Below are positions 47,651 through 60,190 of a stretch of 64,000 nt of DNA, one piece after another. The position numbers and the translations under genes are program-made. Below the pieces are notes generated by a model that worked only from the letters and a program-made list of their open reading frames with translations, made no database searches and was not told where the DNA came from. Numbering within the stretch: position 1 is the stretch's first letter; every line of letters starts with the position of its first letter. Source of the DNA: Aldrovandia affinis (taxonomy: Eukaryota > Chordata > Actinopteri > Notacanthiformes > Halosauridae); NCBI GenBank assembly GCA_029706075.1, contig JAINUG010000174.1:124001-188000 (forward strand). The letters run 5' to 3'.

Positions 47651-50600
47651 ACACCCGTGAGTTAGCAGGCCATTAAACTCAGGGAATCGCATTTTTTATT
47701 TGATTTAAAGTTAAGGATAAAATGTAGCATTTTTCTGTATCACAGAACTGATGATGGCAATAACCTGTTTAAACGTTTGCTGCTGTTTTTTTGGTCATTC
47801 TCACTCCACACTCTTCTTTTTCGCCACATGAGCTGTCAAATTAGTTTTGATACTTTAAACCTTCTTGGGTTTGGGCTTTTATTCAGTAAGCTGTTGGAAC
47901 TGAAGCTGGCACCCAGGAGCGAGTCTGACCTGCTCTGCTCCAGACTGTCTGAGGCAGGGAGCTTGGGGATAGGGCATGCGTGCAGTGGGGTAGTGAAGTC
48001 TCACCCCTTTGTCCATCCTGGCTCTCACACAATGTTCTTCCTATCAATCTGTCTAGCAGTGCGCAGGCCACGCGTCAATGCTCTCGCACATCCACAGGCT
48101 TATGAAAATCACTGGCCCCCCGGTGGTGAGTGGGTCGAAGGCTCCTTCTGTGGAAGCCAGGCTGAGAAAGCACCTTTCTCCATGTTTCTCTTCACTGCCA
48201 CTGTTGGGACCTCGCTGCAGGGTTGTTGTTTCAGTTACCACTTCCATCTGGAACTTGTATTTGTACATAAAAGGTGACTGAGCTCACCACAGCTCAGCAC
48301 AAAGTTGAGAAATTAACAGGTTAACCCTTGGGATTCTTCCATTCCCTGGTCTTGTTCTCTAAGGCTGTTACTGTTCATTTACGGTATCAAGGGACAAAGA
48401 CAAATGTCTTGCCTTGTACGCTCATACAATCAGCTGTGCGCCAGTATATATGCCAAACAAATGTTTACTGAATAGGACAGAACACACTAGAACAAACTTG
48501 TTTACAACAAAATGTTTACTGCCTGGAGTTCCTCCTGCTGAATTAAAAAAAGGCAAAAACCAATGGTGGCACCAGTGTGCGAAAATGGTTGCAATGCACC
48601 ATGCAACACAATACAACAATATTCCATTTAAAACATAAACTTTAATATACACAGTGTTTATTTACAACATACAAAATGCTTACTATATTTTGCGTGTCAA
48701 TATTTATTATTTCACCATGTTTTGATGGTATAAACCAGTTGGAAGGACACGATTAGGGAACAGAGGAATTATTACAAAATGATTCCCATGGAATTACCTA
48801 TAGGGTTTGTGTGTGGGTGTATGTGGATTCTAAATTGCTAGCCGCAAGCTATACCCCATCGACCGCATGCACACTGCTTTAGCTTTAAACACAATATGTT
48901 GTTGAAACCTATATTCTGTAACAAGTATTGACACAACACTTCAATTGTTCCCTGGTCAAAGGAATCATGGTCACGTTTGTGTACAGAAATCAGTGGCTTG
49001 GGGCAGCGCCTAAGTTTGACAAGGTAAAATACTAAAAGGTTATGTGTAATGTTATATATTGATCCTTGAACAGTCATAACCAAACATGCAATAGTCTATC
49101 ATATTTTAAAATGATACGTTCTATAGACTGAATCAGACCCAATATCACAATATCTTTAAAATAATGCCCTGCTTCAAAAATACTATCAAATGGATCAAAA
49201 TGTATTAAAATTTCACATTAAGAGGCCTTTTGGGGTTTTCAGTGAGTCACTTTAGAGATATATTTAAAAACAGGCAGAAGATTCGTGGGTGTTCTCTTTA
49301 AAGAGGCCAATTCTTCAGGGCCCCAACTTCAATTGTCTTAACATTTCTTAATTTAGTTTTAATTTAATTTTGGAAAAAAACCTGCTGCTTTTTGGCTTAC
49401 TCCAGTGCATTTCATTAGTTTTTTCCACCTAGGGTAAGTGCTCCAGCCTAAAATAAAATCAGTCAAACTACTACTCTGACAGCTATTTGCAGTAAATTGA
49501 CCTTTGACCTTGAAGTTTGATGGTAAATAGTCTACCATCTAATATTCATATTTTATTGATTTATAGTCTGTGCTTCAACCAGGATTGTTCTACCATGATC
49601 AATGGCTGTGATGATTCCCAGTTTATATTTGTATTGACTCTCACTCTGTTTCAGGAACATCAAATGATATAATATTCAAAGAAATAATGTTAAGGCTTAC
49701 TATTAAATTCCATTTTAGAACTGAATTGCAGTTGTACAACCAACTAGCAAGCTAGCTGGCTAAATTAGCCAAAGCAAGGCTACAGACCAGAGGACACTGT
49801 TCTGAATCAACTGCCAATTTGGTTGCTGGGCAACATGCATGCTCAGAATTCCACCAGAAATGTTATTAAAGGGCACCTGAAACACTAGTAGCAACTTTGC
49901 AGAAATAAAACAAACAAGGGCCCATAACGTTTGTGGAATGTGACAATACACCAAAAAACATTAAAACTGTATTTTTAAACTTGCGTTCTATTTTTTCCGA
50001 CATTCCATCACGTAGAGTTGGGCATTCGCTGAGGAGAAAGCCAATTCAAGATACAGAGAGGAGCTGTGGAAAATACTGTTAAAATGTAGAAGTTTGGTGT
50101 CTGGCTGCTTAAATTTGGCATGTCAGGAGAAGGGGACAAGTGTCCACAGGCTCCCCATCAATAATGACAAACTGAAGAAAACATGGGGAAGATGGGTGCA
50201 ACGTGGTTGTCTGTGAGAGATCCGAAATATCCAAAGCTATATTTATAGTGAGCAGTTCAGGATGGAGATGAGAATCTCCCAGGCCTTAAAACCGAGACAG
50301 GCCTTCTGGAAGTGAGAGAGGATTTGGGAGAGAGAGATACGTACGTTTCATGCCAATTTAGTTGTATTAAACCACACCAATTATTCTAGTAAAATTCATC
50401 AATAAATATGCATAAAATACAGTCTAAAGCCAACTTTCTCTGGGAAACACAGTGTCACACTGGTTGAGGGGAGTTAATGACATTTTTGAATATTGACATA
50501 TAGCCCTGATTGACAGACTGTCCCCCAACTCCCACGCCTGCCCCCGACCCAAACATAGCCACATGCAGCTCTACCGGTACAGCTAACTAACAATAGCGCA

Positions 50601-50709
50601 AGGTGGCATACAGCCATATGAACTGAGGAGATGAGGAGGTAACATGTAACGCAATGTTACGGCTCATTTTTACAAAAGATCAATTTGTTTTATAAATGAT
50701 CAAATAAAT
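47651..50709. other. No gene assigned; one long open frame
   Basis: A 166-codon plus frame at 47777-48277 starts with a hydrophobic stretch but has no recognisable domain. The opposite strand is also open in parts. The rest is unassigned. Confidence 0.35.
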
Positions 50710-50724
50710 AAATTCATTAAATTA

Positions 50725-51001
50725 TTATTATTTTAATTTACAGTTTTAAATGTTTTCCCGTTTTTCTCCCAATTTGGTTGCCTCCATTTATATTCACCCT
50801 CTCCCACGAGTCCGCCCGTCCTCCGGGTAACGAGACAGGGCCGGTAGATCTGCCTCCTCCGAGACGGAACCCGACCACGGACGTCCTTCCTGCTCCTCAA
50901 CGAACTCATGCCGGCTCACCCTCCCCCCTTCCCCTGGGGCGGACAGCCAATTGACGAGCAGGGCCAGTAGAGACGGGTTTCAAACCACGTCCCTGACAGG
51001 C
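50725..51001 (-). mobile_element. tRNA-headed SINE, family A, 5'-truncated, 15-bp target duplication
   Basis: The minus strand starts just before the B box (ggtttgaaaccc), so the A box is lost. The body has caattggctgtccgcccc, and the tail aaccaaattgggagaaaaac comes next. Perfect duplications aaattcattaaatta lie at 50710-50724 and 51002-51016. Truncation with a duplication fits incomplete reverse transcription at insertion. Confidence 0.92.
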
Positions 51002-51016
51002 AAATTCATTAAATTA

Positions 51017-51555
51017 AATTAATAATTATAATAGCATTGTGATATTAAATGGATAAATCTGCTTTAAAACTGTTTGAATAAAAATGTACAACGTTCTACA
51101 GACCAATATGAAGCAAACCAAGGTGTATTTAGTAATATAACTTGACTAAGTATGGTAAACTTACTCGTGTCATTTCAAACTGCTGAAGCCAAGCAGGGTT
51201 TAAATTAAATAAGCGGGTTTAAGTTAAACAGTACATGGATGGGAGACTTGTAAACTGAGTTGATGGTGGTGTTTGTGGGCCAGTAGGAGGCCTTCTTCCC
51301 TTTGGACCAAATAAAATGCAGTGCCCCAGCACGGCCATGGGGGGCATTGTGCTGTCGAGAGTTCTATGCTTCTGTTGAGAAGCTTAATGTAGAGCTTAAT
51401 AGTGTGACCACATTCAAACAGTCCGAATGCAGGACAAGTGGGACATTGTGGGACGGGAAAGGAATAATAAAAATACCAAAGTGAGGGTTGAGCTGGGGTG
51501 CGAGAAGTGAGAGTGAGAGAAAGCTGAAACAACATTTGTTGCTGGGGATGGAAGG
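51017..51555. other. No gene seen
   Basis: Unassigned. Open frames on both strands around 51224-51588 have no family resemblance. Confidence 0.4.
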
Positions 51556-51869
51556 TTTTTTCAGATTTTTTCCCGGTTTTTCTACCAATTTGGTATCAAA
51601 TTATACCCTATATTTATTTCGATTCGCCCTCCCCCGCAAACCCGCTGCCCATCACTATGGGGCAAGCTAATTCCCAGAGGCCGGCGATGATCTGCCTCCT
51701 CCGAGATGGAACTCGCCCACATACTTTCTAGAGACACCTTTCGCGCTTCTTGGCGAGCTTGTGCTGACTCACCCTCCCCCTGCACCTGGGGCGGACAGCC
51801 AATCGCTGCTGCAGTAGGCAACTTGCATTCTGGGCGAATGCCTTCACCGGTACGCTACCAGAGGCCCCT
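51556..51869 (-). mobile_element. tRNA-headed SINE, family A, B-box region deleted
   Basis: On the minus strand the head gcctctggtagcgtaccggt and the core gcgattggctgtccgcccca-ggtg are joined by a shortened segment lacking the B box present at 26741-26752. The tail contains ataccaaattggtagaaaaa. A short tggaagg repeat on both flanks may be a worn target duplication. Confidence 0.82.
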
Positions 51870-52057
51870 GGAAGGGTTGTTTTGTCATATTGTGGAGTGG
51901 GGGAGGGGTTGGATCATATCCGGCCCAATATCCATCAATGCAGGACATGGGACAGCGACTAAAAATGCAGGACACCCATTAAAGATCCCATAGCACTTCT
52001 TTGAAAAAGTAGGGGTGTCCTGGTTGAATTCCCACAAAAAACTCTCTCTACATCTGG

Positions 52058-52250
52058 ATATAAAAACCCCAATAACCTTTTCTTTCCCAGTGTTACAGGT
52101 ATGATACGCAGACGCCTGCAATGATGTCTATTGCTGTTTTACTGCACTGATCTTGTGCGCTAACTATGATTGTTCTTACCTTGTATTAATGCACATCTTG
52201 TAAGTCGCTCTGGATAAGAGCGTCTGCTAAATGCCTAAAATGTCAATGTA
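52058..52250 (+). repeat. Family C repeat, copy 4
   Basis: It shares with 13150-13375 the 5' block (aaaaccccaataacc, ttcccagtgttacaggtatg), the middle cgcctgcaatgatgtctat and the tail taagtcgctctggataagag-cgtctgctaaatgcc. It is the least diverged tail in the family here. Confidence 0.78.
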
Positions 52251-52995
52251 ATGGATATTTAATTATCTGATTGCCTACACAATCACATAATTCAGCTAGC
52301 TCATTCAGCATGTTGTCCTTAATTAAGAAGTTTATACAATCAACAATGGCCCAGGAGGTACTCTGCTCTTGCATGATTTCTATTGAAACATTGTTTGGCT
52401 AAACTGTATGTCAATTCATAGATTTTGAAGGGCGATCTGACTATTTTGGCTGGCTGAAAGGTTAGCTCACTAAGCAAAGTAGCTTGTGCTAGTATTTAAA
52501 CACAGGTTAGCTAGAATAATTGCATGCTTCCCATTCCTGATAGCATGTGGACAATATTTGTTCCCTCTCTTTCCATTAAAGGGTTAGTGAAGCAGTGGTT
52601 CAAGAGGAAATTAATTAACCCAAATTTGTCAAAGTGGGTGTTTAATTTTACTGTAAATGAATGCTCTAAATTTCTTTGAGGCTTTATTTTGAGGCTTAAA
52701 TCACCCAGCATCTCCCTGATGTATATATTGGTCAAAATGTAGATAAATGACTCAGTTTAAATCAATGGTCACAACAACTTTTGTCATAAAGTGAGATTTA
52801 CCACATTCTCTTGATGCCAAAGAGGCCATAAACAAAACCAAGTATGCTGTTCAATAATTCTTTTGTGAAAGTAATCCATTCTTAATCTTAATAAAGGAAT
52901 TTTAATTTAGGTAAGTGGTGTAATTTATTAGCATAATTGAATGCTGTATGGGACAAGATGTCACCCTAACTCCAGCCCTGTGCACATGCAGAATG
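52251..52995. other. No gene seen
   Basis: Unassigned AT-rich sequence. Confidence 0.4.
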
Positions 52996-53030
52996 AGAAG
53001 AAGAAGAAGAAGAAGAAGAAGAAGAAGAAA
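52996..53030. repeat. (GAA)n microsatellite, ~12 units
   Basis: A pure aag/gaa trinucleotide run of about 35 bases. Confidence 0.95.
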
Positions 53031-53347
53031 CTGTAAGTACTTAGCAACTCTGCTTTTCTGAAAATGTTTTACAGTGCAGGTTAAGGGATACAGAATTCAA
53101 CAGCATGTAACTACACTGCTGAGCCCTCGGATACAAGCCACTGTTCCAGGTAATGGAAGGCGGTCTTCCTCCACGCATGGTGATGGGAGACGTCACCACG
53201 AGCCACCTGGATGCTAATAATGAAGCAAACAGATGGAGGGGATGAGTGCCCGGCTCAGCCCACGATGACGATGATGATGGGACAGGAGAAGCCAGGTGCA
53301 GTGGCGAATGCGGGGTCCCTGGGGCTGGGGGGGGGGGTACATGATTG

Positions 53348-53480
53348 GTACAATGCAATGAAAAGTGATAAATAAATCTGGCCACAAATCTAGCGAACGC
53401 GAAAGAATATCGTACAAGCTTGAACAAGATTTTCTTGACAACCGCTACAAAGTGTTAGTCAGGATGTCTGACACTAACGG
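53348..53480 (+). mobile_element. LINE 5' segment, partial copy (direct)
   Basis: Bases 53371-53480 are nearly identical to 54571-54668 (core cttgacaaccgctaca, gttagtcaggatgtctgaca). The upstream 25 bases (caatgcaatgaaaagtgata) occur inverted at 54033-54057. It is part of the 5' end of the LINE described at 54571-56830. Confidence 0.75.
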
Positions 53481-53739
53481 GGGCAGGTCTGAGTCAAGGG
53501 GTAGATGGCAGCAGGATTCATTACAGACTAGGGCAGGGAGCTTTCTGCTGGGAGAGGAGAACAGATTGAGGGTTCAGAGGTGCTGAGACACTGCACGTAA
53601 AGAGGGAAGAACACACCATGCTCTGCCACTGTCACAAATCCAACGCACAAGCACAGATGCATTCTATTGTATTGTCACGGCACTTTAAAAATCACTCCCG
53701 CTCCATTTGCTCTTGTGTCATTAACTCATCTACCGCTAA

Positions 53740-54057
53740 AAAATGTTCTGACGCTTTCCTATCCTCTTGTGTAGTTCCTGGACTTTTTTGATCCGGTGGT
53801 GGTAGTTCAGTGCCTCTGTTAGTGTCAGAAATCCTGACTAAGAGTGTTGCAACAAACAAAAGTGATTTGTGAATAGTTTTAAAGTATATGTCTGCCTGCC
53901 CTTGAAGTTGTTGCCCCTTTAAAAACTAAAACTAAATTAACTGGCAGAACTATGCCATAGCTAAATGACCATATACGGACCATAAAGACAGACCAACTGT
54001 GTCATTGAATCTTCCCTTGAGCAATTTGAAGTTTTTATCACTTTTCATTGCATTGTA
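53740..54057 (-). mobile_element. LINE 5' segment, partial copy (inverted)
   Basis: The minus strand contains gttagtcaggatt..tgacactaac-like, ctgaactaccaccaccggat and caaaaaagtcc, matching 54640-54710 on the plus strand. Its far end matches the upstream part of 53348-53372. Together with the direct copies, this forms an inverted duplication of the LINE 5' region. Confidence 0.7.
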
Positions 54058-54673
54058 CATCGCTGACTGTATTTTTGTAGCCACAGGATGACAGCATTTG
54101 CAAGCTGGATAATATATTCGGTCTCGTGCCAGCACATGATCTGAGATGTACATTATTATTTATTTCTTTTTTAATTGCCATAACAGTGTAATTGCCATGA
54201 CAACTATAGAAGCTTTGGAAATATGTATTGTTAAATTGCAAAAAATCGCAAAACTTTATTATAATAGTCTGAATTGCAATACGTCACCAAGCTACATCTG
54301 TAAATCTCTATACACATGTATAACCAAAAAGCTACTTCAGTTCCTCCTCTCTCTATTTGCCAATCCATCCCTTCATCCCTCCATCCAGCTTATGAGGTCA
54401 TTAAAGCCTTACTACTGAAAGTGACGCCAGTACGTGTTTAAAAAAATTCTGACTGAGCAAAGGTGGATAGCACCAAGCGGATTGATCCCCTGATATGCTG
54501 GCTGACAAAGTTAGCTAACTTCTGCAAGGTATCTCATACCACTTCTCATTCCGCCATCAGAATTAAGATCAACAAATCTGGCAACCGCGAAAGAATATCA
54601 TACAAGCTTGAGCAAGATTTTCTTGACAACCGCTACAGAGTGTTAGTCAGGATGTCTGACACTAACGGACGTA

Positions 54674-55400
54674 TTGAACTACCACCACTGGATCAAAAAA
54701 AAGTCTAGGTACTCATCTACTCATCAACTTGCTACTACCGCTCCTACTATGGTGAATGCAAAGTTGCTGGAATCCATAAGTGAAAAGCTATGTGGGCTGG
54801 ACGATATACAAAAAGATATTTCGGAGATGAAATCAAGCTTTGAGCACAGCCAGAACCAAATCAATGAGCAAATCAGAAGCACAACAACACTCTCAAAGGT
54901 ACTGATAACGTCTTGCAAGGCAAAATTGAAAAAAGTACTGAAAATAGGATTCTGAAAGAAACCATTCTTGATGTTCAGACGCCTACGATGTGTGATAATT
55001 TGTTCTTCACTGGCATTAAGGAAAACAGCCCCAATGACCCCGAGCGTGTGCTAAAAGACTTCTTCCAAAATGCATTAGAATTGCCAGCTGATACTGTAAA
55101 AGATATCACTTTCCAACACATGCATTGATTGGGCCAAAAACACTAGGGGCCCAATTATTGCCAAGCTTGAACTTCATCAGCAGAAAGAGCTTGTCAAAAG
55201 CAGGGGAACCATCTTTGGAATGAATGATCAATTCCCCAAGGAAATTGAAGAAAGATGCAAACAACTGTACCCACTCTTCAAAGAGCACAGATCTTGTGGC
55301 CAACACGCTGCCTTGACTGTGGACAAACTTTACAGCTGTTCCATGACAGCATGGTTACCCCTGGCTCATTTGAGTTTGGAATTCATCACAATCACTGCAT
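54674..55400 (+). pseudogene. LINE ORF1 (L1-type RNA-binding protein-like), broken
   Basis: The frames give a coiled-coil-like N-terminal part (SEKLCGLDDIQKDISEMKSS), then CDNLFFTGIKENSPNDPERV and LKDFFQNALELPADTVKDIT, typical of the RRM/transposase-22 region of L1-type ORF1. FGMNDQFPKEIEERCKQLYP corresponds to the C-terminal domain. ORF1 proteins trimerise and package the LINE RNA. Frameshifts at about 54955 and 55120 and several stops break it. Confidence 0.75.
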
Positions 55401-55796
55401 AATCAACTACGCCTCTTCATTTAGTCTAATAAACTGCCAGCCTACTGCATGGTATACTCATGTGCATAATTTATCAGCTTTTTTTAGTGAGCAAAGTAAG
55501 ACTTCAGATTCAATTTTCTTTTGTTCTTCCTTTTCCCCCCATAGCTTATATGTTGTTTAATAACTATTCTCCTATGTAAACATTGCACTCTACACATTGG
55601 GGGTGTGTGTGTGGGGGTGATGTATTGTGGTGTTATTGTGAAGGTTATTGGAATGAATGTGTGTGTGTGTCTGTGTGTGTGTGTACGTGTACGTGGTTTT
55701 TTTCCCTCCTTTTTTTCTCTTTAGAGATCATGGATTTCACGAACAAATGTCTGTTTCACCCTGCTGGCCCATAAATGCGGTGATTTACTTATACAC

Positions 55797-56420
55797 AAAT
55801 ATGAATGATTACAAAGGTCTGGAAATTGCACATGCCAACATCAGGAGCCTTGTGCCTAAAAATAGACATACTCAGAGCATGGATTGAGGACCGCAAGCCA
55901 AATTCCATTACACTATCTGAAACAAGGTTAACTAAATCAACCGCAGACAATGAAATAACATTACAAAGCTACACATTACGCAGGAGAGACAGAGAGGCCA
56001 GAGATGGCCATTTATGTTGCCAGTAGCTTGTTGTCTGAACACATCACCCCTAAGGCTGAACGAATACACTTTGAGGCACTGCTTGTAAACATTAACATTT
56101 ACAGACCCCCAAATGCACATGTGGATTCAATGAACTGTATTATGGCTACTATACATTCCATTTACTGGTTAAATGTATGGATAATCTTAGGAGATCTTAA
56201 CAAAAACTGGCTGGATAAATCCTCTTCAAAAGGCTCTTTTGAAAATATGAAATTTACTGAGCTGATAAATGAGCCTACAAGACTCAATCACAAACTTTCA
56301 ATCATATATTATTAGACTGGATTTTATTTACACATGCTGATAGGATTCTGAAATCTGGCGTTCTCTCTGACTGTTTCAGTGATCACTCCGTTTTCTATTG
56401 TATTTGAAACATTAAGATAA
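55797..56420 (+). pseudogene. LINE ORF2 apurinic endonuclease domain, broken
   Basis: Recognisable blocks are LEIAHANIRSLVPK at the start, RKPNSITLSETRLTKS (the SETxL motif), NIYRPPNAHVDS, IILGDLNKNWLD where GDFN is usual, INEPTRLNHK, and SDHSVF near 56377. These are the catalytic and structural motifs of APE-type LINE endonucleases that nick target DNA. A frameshift follows LVPK, and a second lies near 56030. Confidence 0.82.
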
Positions 56421-56830
56421 TAAAAATCTGTCAATGTAAAAATATCAATATCAATGTTCATTCATCCATGATTTAATTTCCTTAAATTGGCAAAGAGTCC
56501 AAATGATACCAACTGTGCAGTACTCTTGGGATTATCTGGGCTCAGACTTCACAAAAATGTGTGACAAACATGTCCCATGGAAAACCGAAAAAGTAAAAGA
56601 TAGACATTTCCCACGGGTGAATTCAGATCTGATAAGTCTGTTCAGACAGCGGGATTAAAGCTTGGGCTTGGTTTAGGGAAGCTAGGAATCCAACTGATCG
56701 GGACATTTATAGACATTTAAGAAATACAAGCAAGACAAAAACTATTACTATGCCATCAGCATCGCTAAAAACATTAAGAATCCAAGACAGCCCTGGAGAA
56801 AAGCAAACAACCTTCCTAACAAATATGTAA

Positions 56831-57270
56831 ATCTCATCCCTATCTATCCTTCCATCCCTCCATCTGCCACCCCAAGATGTCATTTATAACATATTACTGC
56901 AAGGCTATCAATTCATATTATCATTGTTACTATTTATTATTATTAATATTCAACACTGAACAGGAAAACCATTCCATACTATAGTATTATTTAAAAAAAC
57001 CTGTCTGTTGTCCCTTACCATATGATAGTATGGTTCTCCTGTGTAATTGCTATGAAAGATTTAAACATAGTGATGCATTTGGTAAGTTAGCAACACTGGT
57101 CACCACTGTGTAGGCATTACCTGGAACTGCTGGAACTACTCTTGGCCTTTTCTTTCTGTTTCAGTTTAAATATCTTTCTAGGGATGTACAAGATTGTGTG
57201 TATGTTTCAAACAGCAGTTTATTATTACTTGACAAGTTAAGAAGTGGGTGCCCTTTCACAATTATCATTA
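56831..57270. other. No gene seen
   Basis: Unassigned AT-rich DNA downstream of the LINE break point. Confidence 0.4.
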
Positions 57271-57274
57271 TTCA

Positions 57275-57622
57275 TTTCAGAATGAATTCCTGCCTTCTCC
57301 CAATTTGGTGGCTAATTATACCCTAATTTATGTCAACTATTCCTTTCCCTCAAATTATGAGTTTGCCATCTGCAACTCTGGGACTGGCAATGACAGGCGA
57401 ACTGAACCGTCTCCACCAAGACAGAACCTGCCAACTGTTACTCCGATACACTTAGAGCCGCTTGCACATGGTGAACTCATGCTGGTTTCCGTCCCCCCTC
57501 CTCCTGGGTTGGACAGCCCTTTTGCTGCCCTCGAGCGGGACTCCCGGCCATAGCCGAGCTTCACCCAGGGCCCCCAGTGTTGAGCACCCACCTCCAGCAT
57601 CAATGTCGACCACCCACCTGGG
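57275..57622 (-). mobile_element. tRNA-headed SINE, family A, older copy
   Basis: The minus strand runs from a worn head (acccaggtgggtggtcgaca) through gggctgtccaacccaggagg to the tail aattagccaccaaattggga. Both the promoter boxes and the tail are more mutated than in the copies at 19311 and 26675. No clear duplication is seen. Confidence 0.8.
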
Positions 57623-58375
57623 TGAATTGATAGTGAATTGTTCTATGACTGTTCGTGCACTTATTTCTTCCTTATTCCACATCTCAAACTTAATGTTCTG
57701 GAACTGAACTGCTAAAACTGTCTCCTGCATCAATTCAGTATTTTCTGTTATAGTTGCAAAGTTACATCTGTAAATCATTATTATTATTATTATACAAATT
57801 TAATTTCAAATGGACCTTTCAGCTAAACATGTAATTCTTACTCCTTTTAGGAATACTCACTGTTCATTATTGATAAATGCTTTATCTGTTTGGAAATCAT
57901 GCGGGACTTTATTGATAATCATCTTGGCATTGTTCAAAGGGATGTGTGTGAGGATTAGCTGAGTGTTGGCAAGGGTTACAGCAATGGTCACAGTACAACT
58001 TTGGCATGGCTTTGAGAATGCTGGTCTTACAGTAGTTGTTGCAGAGCCAAGAAAGGGGTACATATATAACAGTGCTGAATTAGACAGACTAACAGGCTTT
58101 CACTTTTCCAAAACGCAATCAAAGAGTTTTTCTCAGCTTGGGGACGGAAAGTATATGAGCTGTGCCATGATAAGACAACCACAATGCATGGGATGTGCAA
58201 TGACATACTGTACTGTAATACCATAGCAATGTCAAACATGGATTTTCCACAAACACCTTTTTCCAAGTTGAAATGAAGAGCTTGCATTTGCTGGGATGTA
58301 CCTGGAAAGTCAGGGGTAGACATACAGTCAATTAATGAAAAGACAAGAAAGCCTATTGAAAAATGAATTACTACT
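57623..58375. other. No gene seen
   Basis: Unassigned. Minus-strand open frames around 58027-58331 show no family match. Confidence 0.4.
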
Positions 58376-58690
58376 GTATTTGAGGACGTTCTAGAATTAT
58401 TCTAGAAGATAATGGAGATTGAAGCAGACATTCATCAGCACAAAATCATCTATGTGGATGAAGCAGGCTTCAATCTCATCAAAGACAGAAGACGGGGTCG
58501 GAACACCATTGGCCAAAGGGCTACAGTTTCCGATCCTGGCCAACATGGGGGCAACATCAGTATGTGTGCTGGTTTGATGCACAAGGATTTAATTCATGTA
58601 GTTAAAATATCCAAATACACAAACAATCCCCAGTTGATCAGAATGTCTTTCTCATTTCCTTTAATCAAAACAATTTATAAGGGGTACTAA
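58376..58690 (+). mobile_element. IS630/Tc1-mariner-like transposase fragment
   Basis: An open frame from 58412 gives IIYVDEAGFNLIKDRRRGRN, then TIGQRATVSDPGQHGGNISM. This is the block around the first catalytic aspartate (VDEAGFNL) of the fish IS630-like transposase family. The preceding MEIEADIHQHK fits the same protein. The remaining catalytic residues and terminal repeats are absent. Confidence 0.75.
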
Positions 58691-59530
58691 TGGGATGAAA
58701 CTCATACTGAAACCAGGCACCAGTGGCAGACTGTCTGCACTTGCACAGTGCATGCAAATTGAAAGATTTCCGGTGCTTCAACGCCACTTGCTTCAAAGAA
58801 TAGGAAGGCTGTATCCAGTTAATAATACGCATCAATGATTCAGACCCTCTGTAGTGCCTCCTTAATATTTTCTGTCCTTATCTTCACCGTGTACAAAGTG
58901 TATCAGTACCCCAGTCATTACTGCCACTCACCAGATTTACTGTAGTGACACAGTAAACTGTGCCTGAAGAATATTCACACCTATTATTTAACACTATACT
59001 GAGTATGGGCAGTCTGATGATGGGTCCTTTGGTATTGTGCCTGATATTTTGGTATTTGTAATGAAAAGAAATAATGAAAGAACGCAATATTCTAGTGGTG
59101 GGCAACCTTGTCTTTTAGGTCAATGGGCTGCAAGTAATTCATACTGCAAGTGAGTTCATACCTAAATGCACCTGCAGGAACAACATATGGATTATTATTG
59201 TGAAATAGGTTAACACAAAACAAGTATAATATATCAATTTAAATTGCACATTCCATTGCTACACTTAATGTACATTATGTATCAATGTATGCATGTAATG
59301 TGTTAATTTATATATTTAATTGGGTCTTATACAGGGGCTCCCTAGGTTCAGGTTGGCCATCATGGCCTCAGCTGGTCGTGTATGCCACATAAATGTGAAA
59401 ATGTCTGTATGTGGAGGTAAATGGAACCCTTTGGGCTGCCACAGTGTATCAATGTATGCATATGTGTACAGGGGCCTGGCAGCATATGTGTTCATAAATT
59501 TTATGTGTAAATGGACTGTGTGTTCTTTTG
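58691..59530. other. No gene seen
   Basis: Unassigned AT-rich DNA. Confidence 0.4.
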
Positions 59531-59840
59531 AGACTGTGTGTGTGTGTGTGTTTGTACATATATGTGATGGTGTGAATGTTTATGCATGCATATACAGTAT
59601 GTGATTGTCTGTCTGTGGGAATGTGTATGTGTGTGTGACTGTGTGTGTGTATTTGTGTAGGTACGTTTATGTGCTTGTGTGTGTGTGTGTGTGTCTGTGT
59701 GTGTGTGTGTGTGTCTCTGTACATGTGTTTGTACCTATATATGATTGTGCATGTATGTACCCATATATGCATGTGTGCATGTACTATATGTGTGTGCATG
59801 TGTGATTATGTGTGTATGTGTGTGTGTGTGTGTGTGTACA
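59531..59840. repeat. Compound GT/ATGT-rich microsatellite region
   Basis: Imperfect TG runs (59538-59552, 59620-59656, 59676-59718, 59815-59837) are interspersed with tatgtgcatg-type purine-pyrimidine alternation. Open frames here are Val-Cys artefacts. Confidence 0.9.
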
Positions 59841-60190
59841 TATGAGTGTATGTGGGGGTGGAAGGTGTGAGGTTGATACAGGGACTTCCGCAGTGATGTC
59901 TGAGTAAGTGGACCATCACAGACACATAGTGAGAAACAGCACTGCAGCCATTAGCTCAGCTGGTGGTGTCAATTAACCTGCAGTTGTCTGGAGGCTCCTT
60001 GGGACTACTGGCATATTAAATATAAATATAAATCTGCAGACTAATTACAGATTTCACATTCCTCAATCCTCTGTTCTGCTTTGATTTAATCACATACTTT
60101 ACTTCTCTTCTGTCTATGCTTCTGGGATAATGGCCTCAATATCAGGTGAGCAGCAAAACATCTGTCACGTTGTCCTGTTAGCGCTGTACT

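Larger units (their letters stand above)
54571..56830 (+). mobile_element. Non-LTR retrotransposon (LINE), 5' portion with ORF1 and endonuclease
   Basis: The order is a 5' region (54571-54710), an ORF1 remnant (54674-55400), a spacer with a short GT tract (55600-55690), an ORF2 APE endonuclease (55797-56420) and part of the linker before RT (56640-56830, ARNPTDRDIYRHLRN-like). Then similarity stops. The RT domain and 3' tail are missing. LINE copies usually lose the 5' end, so this 3'-truncated state implies a later deletion or rearrangement. Confidence 0.78.

Noticed and set aside
47777-48277. 166-codon frame starting with hydrophobic residues
   Set aside because: No domain or family resemblance, and overlapping open frames on the other strand. 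Kept only as unassigned sequence.
59320-59845. Cysteine/valine-rich open frames
   Set aside because: Produced by GT-rich low-complexity DNA. No signal peptide or cysteine spacing pattern beyond the repeat.
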